This document shows, in pieces, positions 43,953 to 52,661 of a stretch of DNA of 64,000 nucleotides. This DNA comes from Texcoconibacillus texcoconensis (GTDB taxonomy: Bacteria; Bacillota; Bacilli; Bacillales; Salisediminibacteriaceae): NCBI RefSeq assembly GCF_014202575.1, contig NZ_JACHHB010000009.1, positions 90,394 to 154,393 on the forward strand, given 5' to 3'. A model generated the notes under the pieces. It ran no database searches and was not told where the DNA came from. It saw nothing but the letters and a program-made list of their open reading frames with translations. Within the stretch, counting starts at the first letter, position 1, and every line of letters starts with the position of its first letter. A program made the translations under genes and the position numbers.

Positions 43953-46358
43953 TTATTTTCTAGCCACTTCAAATAGTTTTTTCTTTTCGTCATCTTGTAT
44001 CATCATCCCCCATGCTTCTTCATGCGTCTGGCGGGATTGTTGGAAACGAGCAACAAGCGCTTCATTTTGTTGTTCATCAAAGAGCACTTCTTTAACATTG
44101 TCTACGCCTAATCGCTCGATCCAAGATGCTGTCCGTTCTCCGTAAATTCCTGTTTCACGATAATATTGCATATATGATTTAGCTAAGTTAATAACATCTT
44201 CTTCTGTCGTGACCGTCGTTAAAAAGTCACCTTCTCGTACTTCTGTACCACCGTTTCCACCGACATAGATGTGATAGCCATTTTCTACACAGACAACACC
44301 GTAATCCTTTGTTAATACTTCTGAGCAGTTACGAGGACACCCTGTCACACCCATTTTCATCTTATGTGGCGTATCAACCATTTCTGTTTCTTTTTCTATC
44401 AACATACCTAAGCCTAATGAATCCTTTGTCCCGAAACGACAGAACCTTTCCCCAACACAAGACTTAACGTTTCGAAGAGATTTTGAATATGCATACCCTG
44501 AACGCATGCCTAGCTCTTCCCATACATGTGGTAAATCTTCTTTTTTCACACCATATAAACCGATTCGACTGGCACCTGTGACTTTGACGAGAGGAACATC
44601 GTACTTCTTAGCTACCTCACCCATACGAATCAATTCATCAGCTGTTGTCGTGCCACCATACATGCGTGGAATGACAGAGAATGTTCCATCATTTTGAATG
44701 TTCCCTTCCATTCGCTCATTAACAAAACGAGATGCTTTATCATCCTCATAAGTCTCTGGGTAAAGCATACGCATATAATAATTGAGTGCAGGTCGACAAG
44801 TTGAACAACCTCCAGGATTTGAAAATTCTAGGACATGACGCACTTCAGCAGGTGTTTGCATTTCTTTTTCTTTAATTTGTGCAATCACTTCATCACGGTC
44901 TAACTCTGTACATTCACACATCCCAGTCTTTTGCGCAGATGCATCATAATCATCACCTAATGTGTTCGATAAAACCCCTTCTACCATCGGACGGCATTTT
45001 CCACAAGATGCCCCAGCTTTTGTGCAAGTTTTCACATCTTCAAACGTTTTAAGGTCTTGTTCCAAAATCGATTGAACAATATTTCCTTTCGTTACACCAT
45101 TACATCCACATACCGTTTCATCAGCTGGCATCTCTGAAATGAATGCTTCAAGATCTTCACCGCCTGGTTTTTGTAAAATCGTTGCGGTTTCTAAATCTGA
45201 AATATCCGTCCCTTTTTTCAACATGGAAAATAATCTTGTTCCATCTGAAGCATCGCCATACAGTACGATACCTACGATTTTGTTGTCGGATACCAATACT
45301 TTTTTATACTCGTTACCAACTGCGTCATGGACAACAATAGCATCGGTCGTATCATCTTCATGAATTTTTCCAGCAGAAAATAAATCACAGCCCGCTACTT
45401 TTAATTGTGTTGATAACACACTACCTTTGTATCCTTCTCCAGGATTTCCCGTCAGATAATCACTAAGAGCGATACCTTGTTCATATAAAGGCGCAACCAG
45501 TCCATAAGTATTTCCCTCATGCTCAACACACTCACCAACCCCATAAATTGAAGGTTCTGATGTTTGCATATCATCATTAACGACAATCGCTCTGTTCACA
45601 TCAAGCCCCGCTTCTTTCGCTAACGCTACATTTGGGCGGATGCCTACAGCCATGACAACAAGGTCACACGCAAGTGATGTTCCATCCTTAAAAGTGACAC
45701 CTTCAACACAGGAATCTCCGTATATTTCTGCGGTCTGCTTTTCCATTAAGAAATTCATGCCTTGTTTTTCTAAATCTTTCTTTAACATTTGTGCAGCTGG
45801 TTCATCCAATTGCTGCTCCATTAATGTCGGTAAAAGATGCACAACATGGACTTCCATACCCTGATCCATGAGCCCGCGAGCAGCTTCTAATCCGAGCAGC
45901 CCTCCACCAATGACGACTGCTTTTGATTTTTTTTCGGCGATTTGAATCATTTTTTGCGTATCTTCAATTGTTCGAAACCCTATGACACCCTCTAAGTCAC
46001 TACCTGGTAATGGTAAAATAAATGCGCTCGAACCTGTTGCCATAATTAGTTCATCATAAGGCAAGGTTCGATGTTTATCCGTTGAAATTGTTTTTTCCTG
46101 TTTATCTATATGTACAACTTTTTCACCACTATATAAAGTGATGCCCTTGTCTTCATACCATGCCCATTCATTCATTGTGATCTCGTCAATGTCAGTTTTT
46201 CCTTGTAAGACGTTGGAAAGCATGATGCGATTATAATTTGGATGAGGTTCATCCCCAACGATCGTAATATCAAATTGATTTGTATCTCTTTTTAGTATTT
46301 CTTCAATACAGCGGACCCCTGCCATACCATTTCCAATCATAACCAGTTGTTTTCTCAT
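43953..46358 (-). CDS. nirB: NADH-dependent assimilatory nitrite reductase large subunit
   Basis: 801 residues. Reduces nitrite to ammonium in the cytosol. N-terminal FAD/NAD domains (MIGNGMAGVRCIEEIL, VVIGGGLLGLEAARGL), a BFD-like [2Fe-2S] domain (VCGCNGVTKGNIV and CTKAGASCGKC), and the siroheme/[4Fe-4S] domain with SCVGERFCRFG and GCPRNCSEVLTKD. GAGGGGGAATACTTC precedes the ATG. First gene of nirB-nirD-cobA-hemD. The upstream spacer has AT-rich promoter-like DNA, but no clear TnrA or Fnr box was found. Confidence 0.95.
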   Translation of the reverse strand: MRKQLVMIGNGMAGVRCIEEILKRDTNQFDITIVGDEPHPNYNRIMLSNVLQGKTDIDEITMNEWAWYEDKGITLYSGEKVVHIDKQEKTISTDKHRTLPYDELIMATGSSAFILPLPGSDLEGVIGFRTIEDTQKMIQIAEKKSKAVVIGGGLLGLEAARGLMDQGMEVHVVHLLPTLMEQQLDEPAAQMLKKDLEKQGMNFLMEKQTAEIYGDSCVEGVTFKDGTSLACDLVVMAVGIRPNVALAKEAGLDVNRAIVVNDDMQTSEPSIYGVGECVEHEGNTYGLVAPLYEQGIALSDYLTGNPGEGYKGSVLSTQLKVAGCDLFSAGKIHEDDTTDAIVVHDAVGNEYKKVLVSDNKIVGIVLYGDASDGTRLFSMLKKGTDISDLETATILQKPGGEDLEAFISEMPADETVCGCNGVTKGNIVQSILEQDLKTFEDVKTCTKAGASCGKCRPMVEGVLSNTLGDDYDASAQKTGMCECTELDRDEVIAQIKEKEMQTPAEVRHVLEFSNPGGCSTCRPALNYYMRMLYPETYEDDKASRFVNERMEGNIQNDGTFSVIPRMYGGTTTADELIRMGEVAKKYDVPLVKVTGASRIGLYGVKKEDLPHVWEELGMRSGYAYSKSLRNVKSCVGERFCRFGTKDSLGLGMLIEKETEMVDTPHKMKMGVTGCPRNCSEVLTKDYGVVCVENGYHIYVGGNGGTEVREGDFLTTVTTEEDVINLAKSYMQYYRETGIYGERTASWIERLGVDNVKEVLFDEQQNEALVARFQQSRQTHEEAWGMMIQDDEKKKLFEVARK

Positions 46359-46645
46359 GAAGTATTCCCCCTCAAAAGTTCAATGTTTCACAAATGATAT
46401 TTTAAAAAAAGATTGTTCCTATCAAAAGATCGATAGACAATCAAAACTTGTTCTATTGTTATGTACTATTATAATCCTAATTTCTTTGATGTGCTTACAT
46501 GTTTTTTACAAATTATTGACTTTTCATATATATTAAGTTTTTTACTTGCCTTACAATCTATTTTGGTGAAAATTTGGCTCTTCCTGTATAATCAAAAATA
46601 GACTTGAAGAAATCATTTTATGTTTTAAACAAAAGGAGAATCGAA

Positions 46646-47245
46646 ATGACTGCACCTCTAATGATTCAACTCGCTGGAAAAAGATGCGTCGTTATCGGCG
46701 GCGGTCGTATTGCTGCTAGAAAGATCCGTTTTCTATTAGAGGAAGGAGCTGATGTAACGGTCATAAGTCGTGAATGCTCAAAAGATTTACAACCTCTACG
46801 TCAGCAATGTCATTTTCTACAAAAGGATTTGACGAAAGATCATGTCCACACGATAAAAAGTCTTCTTCCAGATGCTTGTTTTCTTGCAGTCGTGGCAACG
46901 AATAATCGTGAGTTAAACGACCACCTTTCCGATACGTTAACTCAACACATCCCATTAATAAATGTCGTCGACAATCAAGAACAAAGTAACTTCTTTTTCC
47001 CTGCATATATCAAACAAGGACTGTTAAAAATTGCGATCAGCACTTCTGGAGCAAGTCCGATCCTTGCAAAGAAAATCAAACGCCATTTACAGCAAGAGTT
47101 CGGTCCTGAATACAAAAATTACGTTAAAAATTTACAAGATGAACGAACCTGGGCACAAAAAACATTCCGTACAGAAGAAGAACGAAAAGCCTATTTAGAA
47201 AAGATCACTCCCTTTCCACTAGCATCTGAACATGAAGAAAATTAA
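46646..47245 (+). CDS. sirC: precorrin-2 dehydrogenase
   Basis: 199 residues. MIQLAGKRCVVIGGGRIAARKIRFLLEEGA is the NAD-binding motif of Met8/SirC/YlnF, followed by VVATNNRELND, LINVVDNQEQSNFFFPAY and ISTSGASPILAKKIKRHLQ. It oxidises precorrin-2 to sirohydrochlorin in siroheme synthesis; no separate chelatase gene is in view. AAAGGAGAATCGAA selects ATG 46646. Divergent from nirB, completing the nitrite reductase/siroheme cluster. Confidence 0.9.
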   Translation: MTAPLMIQLAGKRCVVIGGGRIAARKIRFLLEEGADVTVISRECSKDLQPLRQQCHFLQKDLTKDHVHTIKSLLPDACFLAVVATNNRELNDHLSDTLTQHIPLINVVDNQEQSNFFFPAYIKQGLLKIAISTSGASPILAKKIKRHLQQEFGPEYKNYVKNLQDERTWAQKTFRTEEERKAYLEKITPFPLASEHEEN

Positions 47246-47277
47246 AAAGGCTGTTAGGGCTTCAATGAGGTAGTCAG

Positions 47278-48141
47278 TCAAGAATTCTCTATTTCTTTAC
47301 CATACAAAATCCAAGGGGAAGATAGTTCAAATGAATGACCATCAGGTAATTTGTTAGCTTCTTCCTTCGTTAAATCCATCCATATATATGTATCCCCTTC
47401 ACACTGCTCCAACAATTTATGATATTCATTTGCGATCGTTTCCCATAACCCTTCTTGTGAGATCATATCATCCCACGGGTACACAGTATGTAAATAGTGG
47501 TTCTTTTTTTGATCATACTTTGTAATAAGAACTCTTGATTTCTCTTCATTCTCAAAGAAACACCATTTTTCGAGGTCAACACCTTGAAATAAGTCCTCAG
47601 AAGCTGGAAAGGGGTAATAGCATTCGTAAGGAAAAATCGTCGTTGGTTTTACATACACTTCTTGTAGCCATGCTTTTTTGCGCTCATTCGACTCAATTGG
47701 TGTCCAACGCTTCGCTCCGGACTCAAGCAAAGATGTATCCTTCGTCACCGCGCCATGTAATTTCGCGTATGGTACTAAACCAAGTTTATCAACGACACGA
47801 CGAGCGGGAATGTTTTCTTCCTGAGTATTTGCACCTATCCATTTGATCCCATCTAATTTAATGACTTCATTCATTACATGTGACATCAGCTCAAAACCAA
47901 AATGATTACCTCTAAATCGACGATCACTTCTCAATCTACCTAACATCGCATAACTTCCTGCATAAATGGAGCATCCCCCCATACTAACAAGTTGACCTTC
48001 TAAGAAAAGCCCATACAATCTATTATTTCCAGTCGTTAACTTGTCAAAGATACGAGGAATGTAATCATCTTCGATTCCTGTCTCCATCGCTTCTAGGTAG
48101 GCATAGTCATTACTTTGTAATACTCGAATCGATTTGTTCAA
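47278..48141 (-). CDS. GNAT acetyltransferase
   Basis: About 287 residues. SIRVLQSNDYAYLEAMETGIED, then LYGLFLEGQLVSMGGCSIYA, a GRLRSDRRFRGNHFGFELMSHVM acetyl-CoA motif and ANTQEENIPARRVVDKLGLVP. A second C-terminal domain of ~130 residues has no clear family. AGGAG selects TTG 48141 (spacing eight); GTG 48150 is in frame but abuts the ribosome site. Substrate unknown. Confidence 0.8.
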   Translation of the reverse strand: MNKSIRVLQSNDYAYLEAMETGIEDDYIPRIFDKLTTGNNRLYGLFLEGQLVSMGGCSIYAGSYAMLGRLRSDRRFRGNHFGFELMSHVMNEVIKLDGIKWIGANTQEENIPARRVVDKLGLVPYAKLHGAVTKDTSLLESGAKRWTPIESNERKKAWLQEVYVKPTTIFPYECYYPFPASEDLFQGVDLEKWCFFENEEKSRVLITKYDQKKNHYLHTVYPWDDMISQEGLWETIANEYHKLLEQCEGDTYIWMDLTKEEANKLPDGHSFELSSPWILYGKEIENS

Positions 48142-48268
48142 TTGCAACACTCCTATGTCTACTTGTATACCAAACTTCCATTAGAATAACAGAAAGAAAC
48201 TTTCACAACATGAAAAAAGCACTCATCACGTAAATGAATGCTTACTTTCAACTCCCTTTACAGTTCCA

Positions 48269-49330
48269 TTAAGATTGTGCTTTTAAACGTTTAATCAATT
48301 CATCAGTGACTTGTTTTGTTGAATGCTTTCCACCAATGTCAGGGGTTAAAAATCCATCGCTCGTTATATTTTCAATCGTATCCAACAAAACTTTTCCTAG
48401 CTCCTCTTCACCAAAGTGATCCAACATCATTTTCGCTGTCCAAAGTTGCCCAATCGGGTTAGCAACCCTTTTTCCGACAATATCCGGTGCAGAACCGTGG
48501 ACAGGTTCAAACATAGAAGGGTATTTCCCATTCACATTAATGTTGGCTGCTGGCGCAATGCCGATGCTCCCCATAATACCAGCACCGATATCTGTTAATA
48601 TATCTCCAAACAAATTACTTCCAACAATGACGTCAAATTTTTCAGGCGCGGTTACAAAGAAGGCAGCCAAGGCATCGATATGTTGAGATTCTGTATCGAT
48701 ATCTGGATGCTCGCTCGCTACTTCTTGAAAGACTTTATCCCAAAATGGCATAGAATAAACAATCCCGTTAGACTTCGTCGCACTCGTCACGTGCTTATTT
48801 CGTTTACGCGCTAAATCAAACGCGTAACGCATGGCTCTTTCACTTGCTTTTCGAGAAAACACACCATTTTGAATGGCAATTTCATCTTCTCCTTTATAAA
48901 GCGTGCCACCAACAGAACTATACTCCCCTTCACTATTTTCGCGAACGACAAGTAAATCAAACTCATTTGGATTCGCTAAAGGAGATTCAACACCTTTGAT
49001 TTGTTTTGCAGGACGTATATTAATGACTTGCTCAAATTCACGGCGAATTTTTATGAGTAGTCCCCATAAAGAAATGTGGTCTGGTACCAGTTCTTGATTA
49101 CCAACTGCACCTAAAAATAACGCATCAAATGGCTTCAACTGATCAAGGCCATTTTCGGGCATCATTTCTCCATGTTCCAAATAATACTCGCAACTGTACG
49201 GGAAGTGTGTAAACGTAAATGATAATCCTCCGTGAATTTTCGCTATCGTTTTCAAAACCCTTTCTGCCTCTGGTACAACTTCTTTTCCAACGCCATCTCC
49301 TGGTATAGATGCAATATTTAAATGCTTCAT
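48269..49330 (-). CDS. tartrate dehydrogenase/decarboxylase-type oxidative decarboxylase (YcsA-like)
   Basis: 353 residues in the isocitrate/isopropylmalate dehydrogenase family. IASIPGDGVGKEVVPEAERVL, LLVVRENSEGEYSSVGG, KSNGIVYSMPFWDKVF, GSNLFGDILTDIGAGIMGSIG and EPVHGSAPDIVGKRVANPIG are the family motifs. HISLWGLLIKIRREFEQVINIRP matches the TtuC/YcsA subgroup (tartrate or D-malate) rather than LeuB. GGGAGGAGAA precedes two adjacent ATGs (49333, 49330). Standalone. Confidence 0.88.
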   Translation of the reverse strand: MKHLNIASIPGDGVGKEVVPEAERVLKTIAKIHGGLSFTFTHFPYSCEYYLEHGEMMPENGLDQLKPFDALFLGAVGNQELVPDHISLWGLLIKIRREFEQVINIRPAKQIKGVESPLANPNEFDLLVVRENSEGEYSSVGGTLYKGEDEIAIQNGVFSRKASERAMRYAFDLARKRNKHVTSATKSNGIVYSMPFWDKVFQEVASEHPDIDTESQHIDALAAFFVTAPEKFDVIVGSNLFGDILTDIGAGIMGSIGIAPAANINVNGKYPSMFEPVHGSAPDIVGKRVANPIGQLWTAKMMLDHFGEEELGKVLLDTIENITSDGFLTPDIGGKHSTKQVTDELIKRLKAQS

Positions 49331-49482
49331 CATTTCTCCTCCCTTTCTTTTCCCCGTTAATAATAGACAATCAGCTTATATTATTTAATTACAATACAAC
49401 ACAGAGAAATCCTTTTTAGTAATGAAACTTCGTTAAAAAAAATCAAAATTCACATAATGTTCACACAATTATTTGGACGTTA

Positions 49483-49491
49483 TGTTATAAT
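49483..49491 (+). promoter_or_regulatory. extended -10 promoter of the structured RNA
   Basis: TGTTATAAT: a perfect -10 TATAAT (49486-49491) preceded by TG one base earlier. No good -35. Transcription would start near 49498. Confidence 0.7.
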
Positions 49492-49497
49492 ACAATT

Positions 49498-49929
49498 AAA
49501 GAAAAAGAAAAAAACAATTCGTTAACACCGTAGGAGACTCAACCATCCATGTTGGTTCCGTTAAATATAAACGCAAACCAATGAGGTATACAGAGAAATC
49601 TGTAGAAAGGTTGAAAGTCTTGGCTTATGAAATAAAATTAGCTGTTATATTGAACAAACTTAACTAGCTAATCATAAAATAAGCCTTAAACGACAAAAGA
49701 AATGATAAGGTTATATTACACGTCAACAATGACACAAAAATAACCTATCAATGTTCCCTACGAAAAAACGGAACAAACACACATCACAAGCCTTAATAAG
49801 TGATAATCGTTAAAAGAACGATATCAACTTAGAAAACAAGTTTTAAAAGTGATGTGGGTTGGTTGGGTCCCCTAAGGTGTTAACATAAGCGAGAACCTTT
49901 AGCACAAGCTAGAGGTTTTCGTTTTTTTT
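49498..49929 (+). ncRNA. large structured RNA, about 430 nt, class not recognised
   Basis: No ORF above 60 residues. GTTAACACC (49521-49529) pairs with GGTGTTAAC (49876-49884); after a 3x3 internal loop GGAGACTCAACC (49533-49544) pairs with GGTTGGGTCCCC (49861-49872) at 11 of 12 positions, so the 5' and 3' ends close a multi-branched core. Inside: TTGGTT/AACCAA near 49553-49581; TACAGA-GAAA-TCTGTA (49589-49604); GGCTTAT (49622-49628) with ATAAGCC (49679-49685) enclosing ATTAGCT/AGCTAAT; GATAAGGTTA (49704-49713) with TAACCTATC (49741-49749) enclosing GTCA-ACAA-TGAC; TGTTCC (49752-49757) with GGAACA (49770-49775); CACATCAC (49780-49787) with GTGATGTG (49849-49856) enclosing two more hairpins. 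Own promoter and terminator. I do not recognise it as tmRNA, RNase P, 6S, SRP RNA, T-box or OLE. Confidence 0.8.
49890..49929 (+). terminator. terminator of the structured RNA
   Basis: CGAGAACCTTTAG and CTAGAGGTTTTCG pair (one G-U) around a six-base loop, then eight T. Confidence 0.88.
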
Positions 49930-49933
49930 ATAA

Positions 49934-49975
49934 AAAAAGTAGCAGCTGGATGATATTCCAATACTGCTACTTTTT
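49934..49975. terminator. second, bidirectional terminator hairpin
   Basis: AAAAAGTAGCAG and CTGCTACTTTTT form a perfect 12-bp stem with A and T flanks, just after the RNA terminator. Confidence 0.75.
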
Positions 49976-50219
49976 ATTAGGCTTTTCTAAAAGATTGTGG
50001 CTCTTTAAAGAATTCGTTCACACTCTAGACTCTCTAGGGGATGTTGGCCACAAAGCGACATCAGTTCTCGCTTCTCTTGTTCGCATTCATGGTGTCTTAT
50101 TTGCCACGGACACAACATGAGCTCTTGGCAACAGGAGGGTATTCCCAAGAGAAATTCGCACCACAACATTTGAGGTGAATTGAGCTTGGTCAGATGAATG
50201 CGGGTAGTTTCGAGATCGA

Positions 50220-50345
50220 GGACATATGTTCCGTTCATTCTCTCTTTTTGCATGCAATAAAGGAGATTTTTTGCAAATAATGGAACTCATGTCCGAAAAC
50301 AGCCGAAAATCAACCTTTTTAAAGTGAATAACGGAACCAATGTCC
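50220..50345. repeat. three copies of a 16-bp GGACAT...GTTCCRTT element
   Basis: GGACATATGTTCCGTT at 50220-50235, with inverted copies AATGGAACTCATGTCC at 50279-50294 and AACGGAACCAATGTCC at 50330-50345. It sits in the ~430-base gene-free stretch 49976-50402. Open frames of up to 119 codons cross this stretch but none looks like a gene. Confidence 0.65.
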
Positions 50346-50402
50346 GGAGCAAACGACACGGTCGACGTCCTGTTCATCGTAGGTATAAGCCAGACGTAAT
50401 CA

Positions 50403-50789
50403 TTACTCTTCTCCTCGAATATATTCAGCTTGATAACTGTTCCCACCTGCGTGAACCGCTATTAATGTATCCGCAAAACCAACGAGGCGATTAATCAATT
50501 CATCAACCAAACTTTTGACAAGCGGAGCAAGTTCTGAGGAGTAAAGCTCAGGATCATCAAAAATTACCGTCGTATTGATAAAAACGTCTCTGTTTCCTTG
50601 TAAGTCATAATGTATAATTACTTTTCCTGCTGCTCCGCCGATAATCGGCTCTTCATAGTGAGTCAAAAAGATATACCATTCTTCCGCTGTCGCAGAACGA
50701 AAATTTTTTGTGAATGTCATACCCGATACTTCTTCTTCGATTTTCTTTCTCATGTCCGCACCTATGAGTTCCGTTACTTTCCTATTCAT
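50403..50789 (-). CDS. 128-residue hypothetical protein
   Basis: A soluble, mixed alpha/beta protein: VTELIGADMRKKIEEEVSGM, SATAEEWYIFLTHYEEPIIG, GKVIIHYDLQGNRDVFINTT. GAGGAGTTCGAG precedes the ATG at 50789. No family recognised and no catalytic motif apparent. Length and codon use look normal for a gene. Its 3' side borders the repeat-rich stretch. Confidence 0.6.
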   Translation of the reverse strand: MNRKVTELIGADMRKKIEEEVSGMTFTKNFRSATAEEWYIFLTHYEEPIIGGAAGKVIIHYDLQGNRDVFINTTVIFDDPELYSSELAPLVKSLVDELINRLVGFADTLIAVHAGGNSYQAEYIRGEE

Positions 50790-50896
50790 CTCGAACTCCT
50801 CAATAAAAATTTCCTTCTCCTATTTTTAGTTTTCACAAGAAGATGAAAATTATCCTAATAGCCTCGAACGAAACATGTCAAAAACCATAACAAAAG

Positions 50897-50914
50897 GCAG
50901 TCAACTGACTGCCC
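50897..50914 (-). terminator. terminator of yczE
   Basis: GGCAGTCAACTGACTGCC, a tight palindrome, followed on the minus strand by TTTTG. Confidence 0.75.
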
Positions 50915-50951
50915 CTAGTTAAAATTTTTGCCTTAAGAATTCTTTATTAAT

Positions 50952-51593
50952 TCAAGCAGATACTTTACTTTTTTCTGAAACGCGAAGCTGTACTAACTTA
51001 GACATTAAAGCTTTAGATTGCGGTAGTGCATACTGAACAAGCGTTCCTAATAGTAATGCAATAATGATCGTCCCAATTCCTACTGGTCCGCCAAGAAGCC
51101 AACCTGCGATAAGAACTGTTACTTCAATACCATTTCTAACGTGCTTTACACTCCAACCTGTTTTTTCTGTAATGACAAGCATCAGTTGATCCCTTGGGCC
51201 AGCGCCCAACCCTGGCGCTACATAAATGCCAATACCATAAGCTAAAATGACAACACCTGCTAGAAATACTAGGCTAGCAACAATGATGTGATCAGGGTTC
51301 GGAAGTATAAAGTTAAAGATATCAATAAATACACCTACAAGAAGCATATTTAAAAGCGTCCCAATCTGTGGCCATTTCTTCATCGCCAACGCAGTCGAAA
51401 ATATTAATACAAAGCCAGCAATAATTGACCACGCTCCAATTGTGAGTCCTAATTGCTTAGACAAACCGTAATGAAAAACATCCCACGGACCAATGCCTAG
51501 CGCCTCTCCTTTAATCGTTAACGTAATACCAAATGCCATAATAATGAGTCCAATCGTAAAAAACGACCATCTAATAAACCATTCTTTTTTCAT
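50952..51593 (-). CDS. yczE: YczE/YyaS/YitT-family membrane protein
   Basis: 213 residues with about five membrane helices. MAFGITLTIKGEALGIGPWDVFHYGLS, then YGIGIYVAPGLGAGPRDQLMLVITEKTGWSVKHVRNGIEV are the two internal repeats of the YczE family. In many bacilli these genes are paired with a MocR-type PLP regulator; none is adjacent here, though an inverted repeat lies upstream (51701-51726). Transport function is suspected, not known. Confidence 0.82.
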   Translation of the reverse strand: MKKEWFIRWSFFTIGLIIMAFGITLTIKGEALGIGPWDVFHYGLSKQLGLTIGAWSIIAGFVLIFSTALAMKKWPQIGTLLNMLLVGVFIDIFNFILPNPDHIIVASLVFLAGVVILAYGIGIYVAPGLGAGPRDQLMLVITEKTGWSVKHVRNGIEVTVLIAGWLLGGPVGIGTIIIALLLGTLVQYALPQSKALMSKLVQLRVSEKSKVSA

Positions 51594-51700
51594 CCAACAA
51601 CAATCCTTTACTTCTATAGAAATTTTGAAAATGATAAAAGCTTACCGGTTTAAAAACGCGACAAGCTTTCGTAAACAAAATGTGCTAGTAAGCTTTTTAC

Positions 51701-51726
51701 TGGTCAATCGGCATTGTAACTGACCA
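51701..51726. promoter_or_regulatory. inverted repeat TGGTCA-N14-TGACCA upstream of yczE
   Basis: TGGTCA (51701-51706) and TGACCA (51721-51726), about 110 bases before the yczE start, in the 370-base spacer 51594-51965. Possible operator for an unlinked regulator. The rest of the spacer is AT-rich with the terminator at 51873-51907. Confidence 0.4.
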
Positions 51727-51872
51727 ATGACAAGATACACATATTTATATATTCTTTTATATATATACTTCGAGTCTCTAAAATTTCAGTTTCACTTTTT
51801 CTATCATACCATTTCATAGGTCGTCTTTTCTAGGGGGGAAAATCAAATTCTTATTCACCATTCCTTTACGAA

Positions 51873-51907
51873 CAAAAAGAAGCTGAGAAAAGAAAACTCC
51901 CAGCTTC
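51873..51907 (-). terminator. terminator of the ZorA/ZorB-like pair
   Basis: On the minus strand GAAGCTG and CAGCTTC arms followed by TTTTTG. Confidence 0.7.
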
Positions 51908-51965
51908 ACATCCCCACTTCACAGGACAAGATATATTGATGTTTTGTAACCTCAGCTTTCAGATG

Positions 51966-52661
51966 CTAATTTCCCTCTAATAATTCGCGTGTCTCATTTA
52001 AGATCTCTTCATCCTTTAAACGAAATTTAAATTCAACTCGACGGGAATCTTCATGACTATAATTTCCATCTTCATCCGTTCGCCCATCAGAATAAGACCT
52101 TGAGTTAACCGTTAATTTTTCTTTTAATTGTTCTTGAACATTTTCATATGGAAAGTCATCACTAAGGGTATACGCTGCAACGCTATATGCTCTTTCTTGG
52201 GATAACTCTAAGTTGTACAAGTAACCACCAGTACGGTCCGCATGGCCCTCGATAATAATTTCTGAAATATGTTCCTCATAGCCTCCGTCTATTAATACAT
52301 CTAAATAAGCAGGGACAAACTCATCTAAAAACTCGAATCCCTCTGATTTTAACTCTGATTCATCGAACTCAAACAAAATATCTGTATCAAAAATAAGCGA
52401 ACCTGTTTGTTCATCAATTTCAATACCTAAAGTAGAATCGCCGAATTCTTCATCCAAATCTTCAATTAAGTTCACACGTACCCCCATGAGCTGATCAATG
52501 GTTCGTTTCATTTCCTCGATTTGAAATGATTTAATGACCATCATAACAATGAAGATAAGAATAAAGCAGAGTAAGATTGCGGTTAACAAATCGGTAAAGG
52601 ACGGCCAAAAGTTCCCTTCCTCCTGCTCACCTTTAAACAACTTTTTGTACTTATTAATCAT
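51966..52661 (-). CDS. ZorB-like OmpA/MotB-type motor subunit
   Basis: About 231 residues. One membrane helix near the N-terminus (NFWPSFTDLLTAILLCFILI, with the Asp of FTDLL where MotB/ZorB carry the ion-binding Asp), a short coiled coil (EEMKRTIDQLMGVRVNLIEDL), and an OmpA-like peptidoglycan-binding domain (FEFDESELKSEG, IIIEGHADRTGGYLYNLELSQERAYSVAAYTL, EDSRRVEFKFR). The ATG at 52661 overlaps the upstream gene's stop by eight bases; AAGGG gives nine-base spacing. ZorC, ZorD or ZorE genes are absent. Confidence 0.85.
   Translation of the reverse strand: MINKYKKLFKGEQEEGNFWPSFTDLLTAILLCFILIFIVMMVIKSFQIEEMKRTIDQLMGVRVNLIEDLDEEFGDSTLGIEIDEQTGSLIFDTDILFEFDESELKSEGFEFLDEFVPAYLDVLIDGGYEEHISEIIIEGHADRTGGYLYNLELSQERAYSVAAYTLSDDFPYENVQEQLKEKLTVNSRSYSDGRTDEDGNYSHEDSRRVEFKFRLKDEEILNETRELLEGN

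Noticed and set aside
49498..49929. tmRNA, RNase P RNA, 6S RNA, SRP RNA, T-box leader or OLE RNA
   Set aside because: None of the hallmark sequences (tRNA-like ends, P4 core, TGGN antiterminator, Alu-domain motifs) could be found, and the gene context of OLE is absent. A formal Rfam search is still needed.
50005..50446. Minus-strand ORFs of 82 and 119 codons
   Set aside because: They run across the repeat elements, overlap each other in different frames, lack family similarity and have poor ribosome sites.
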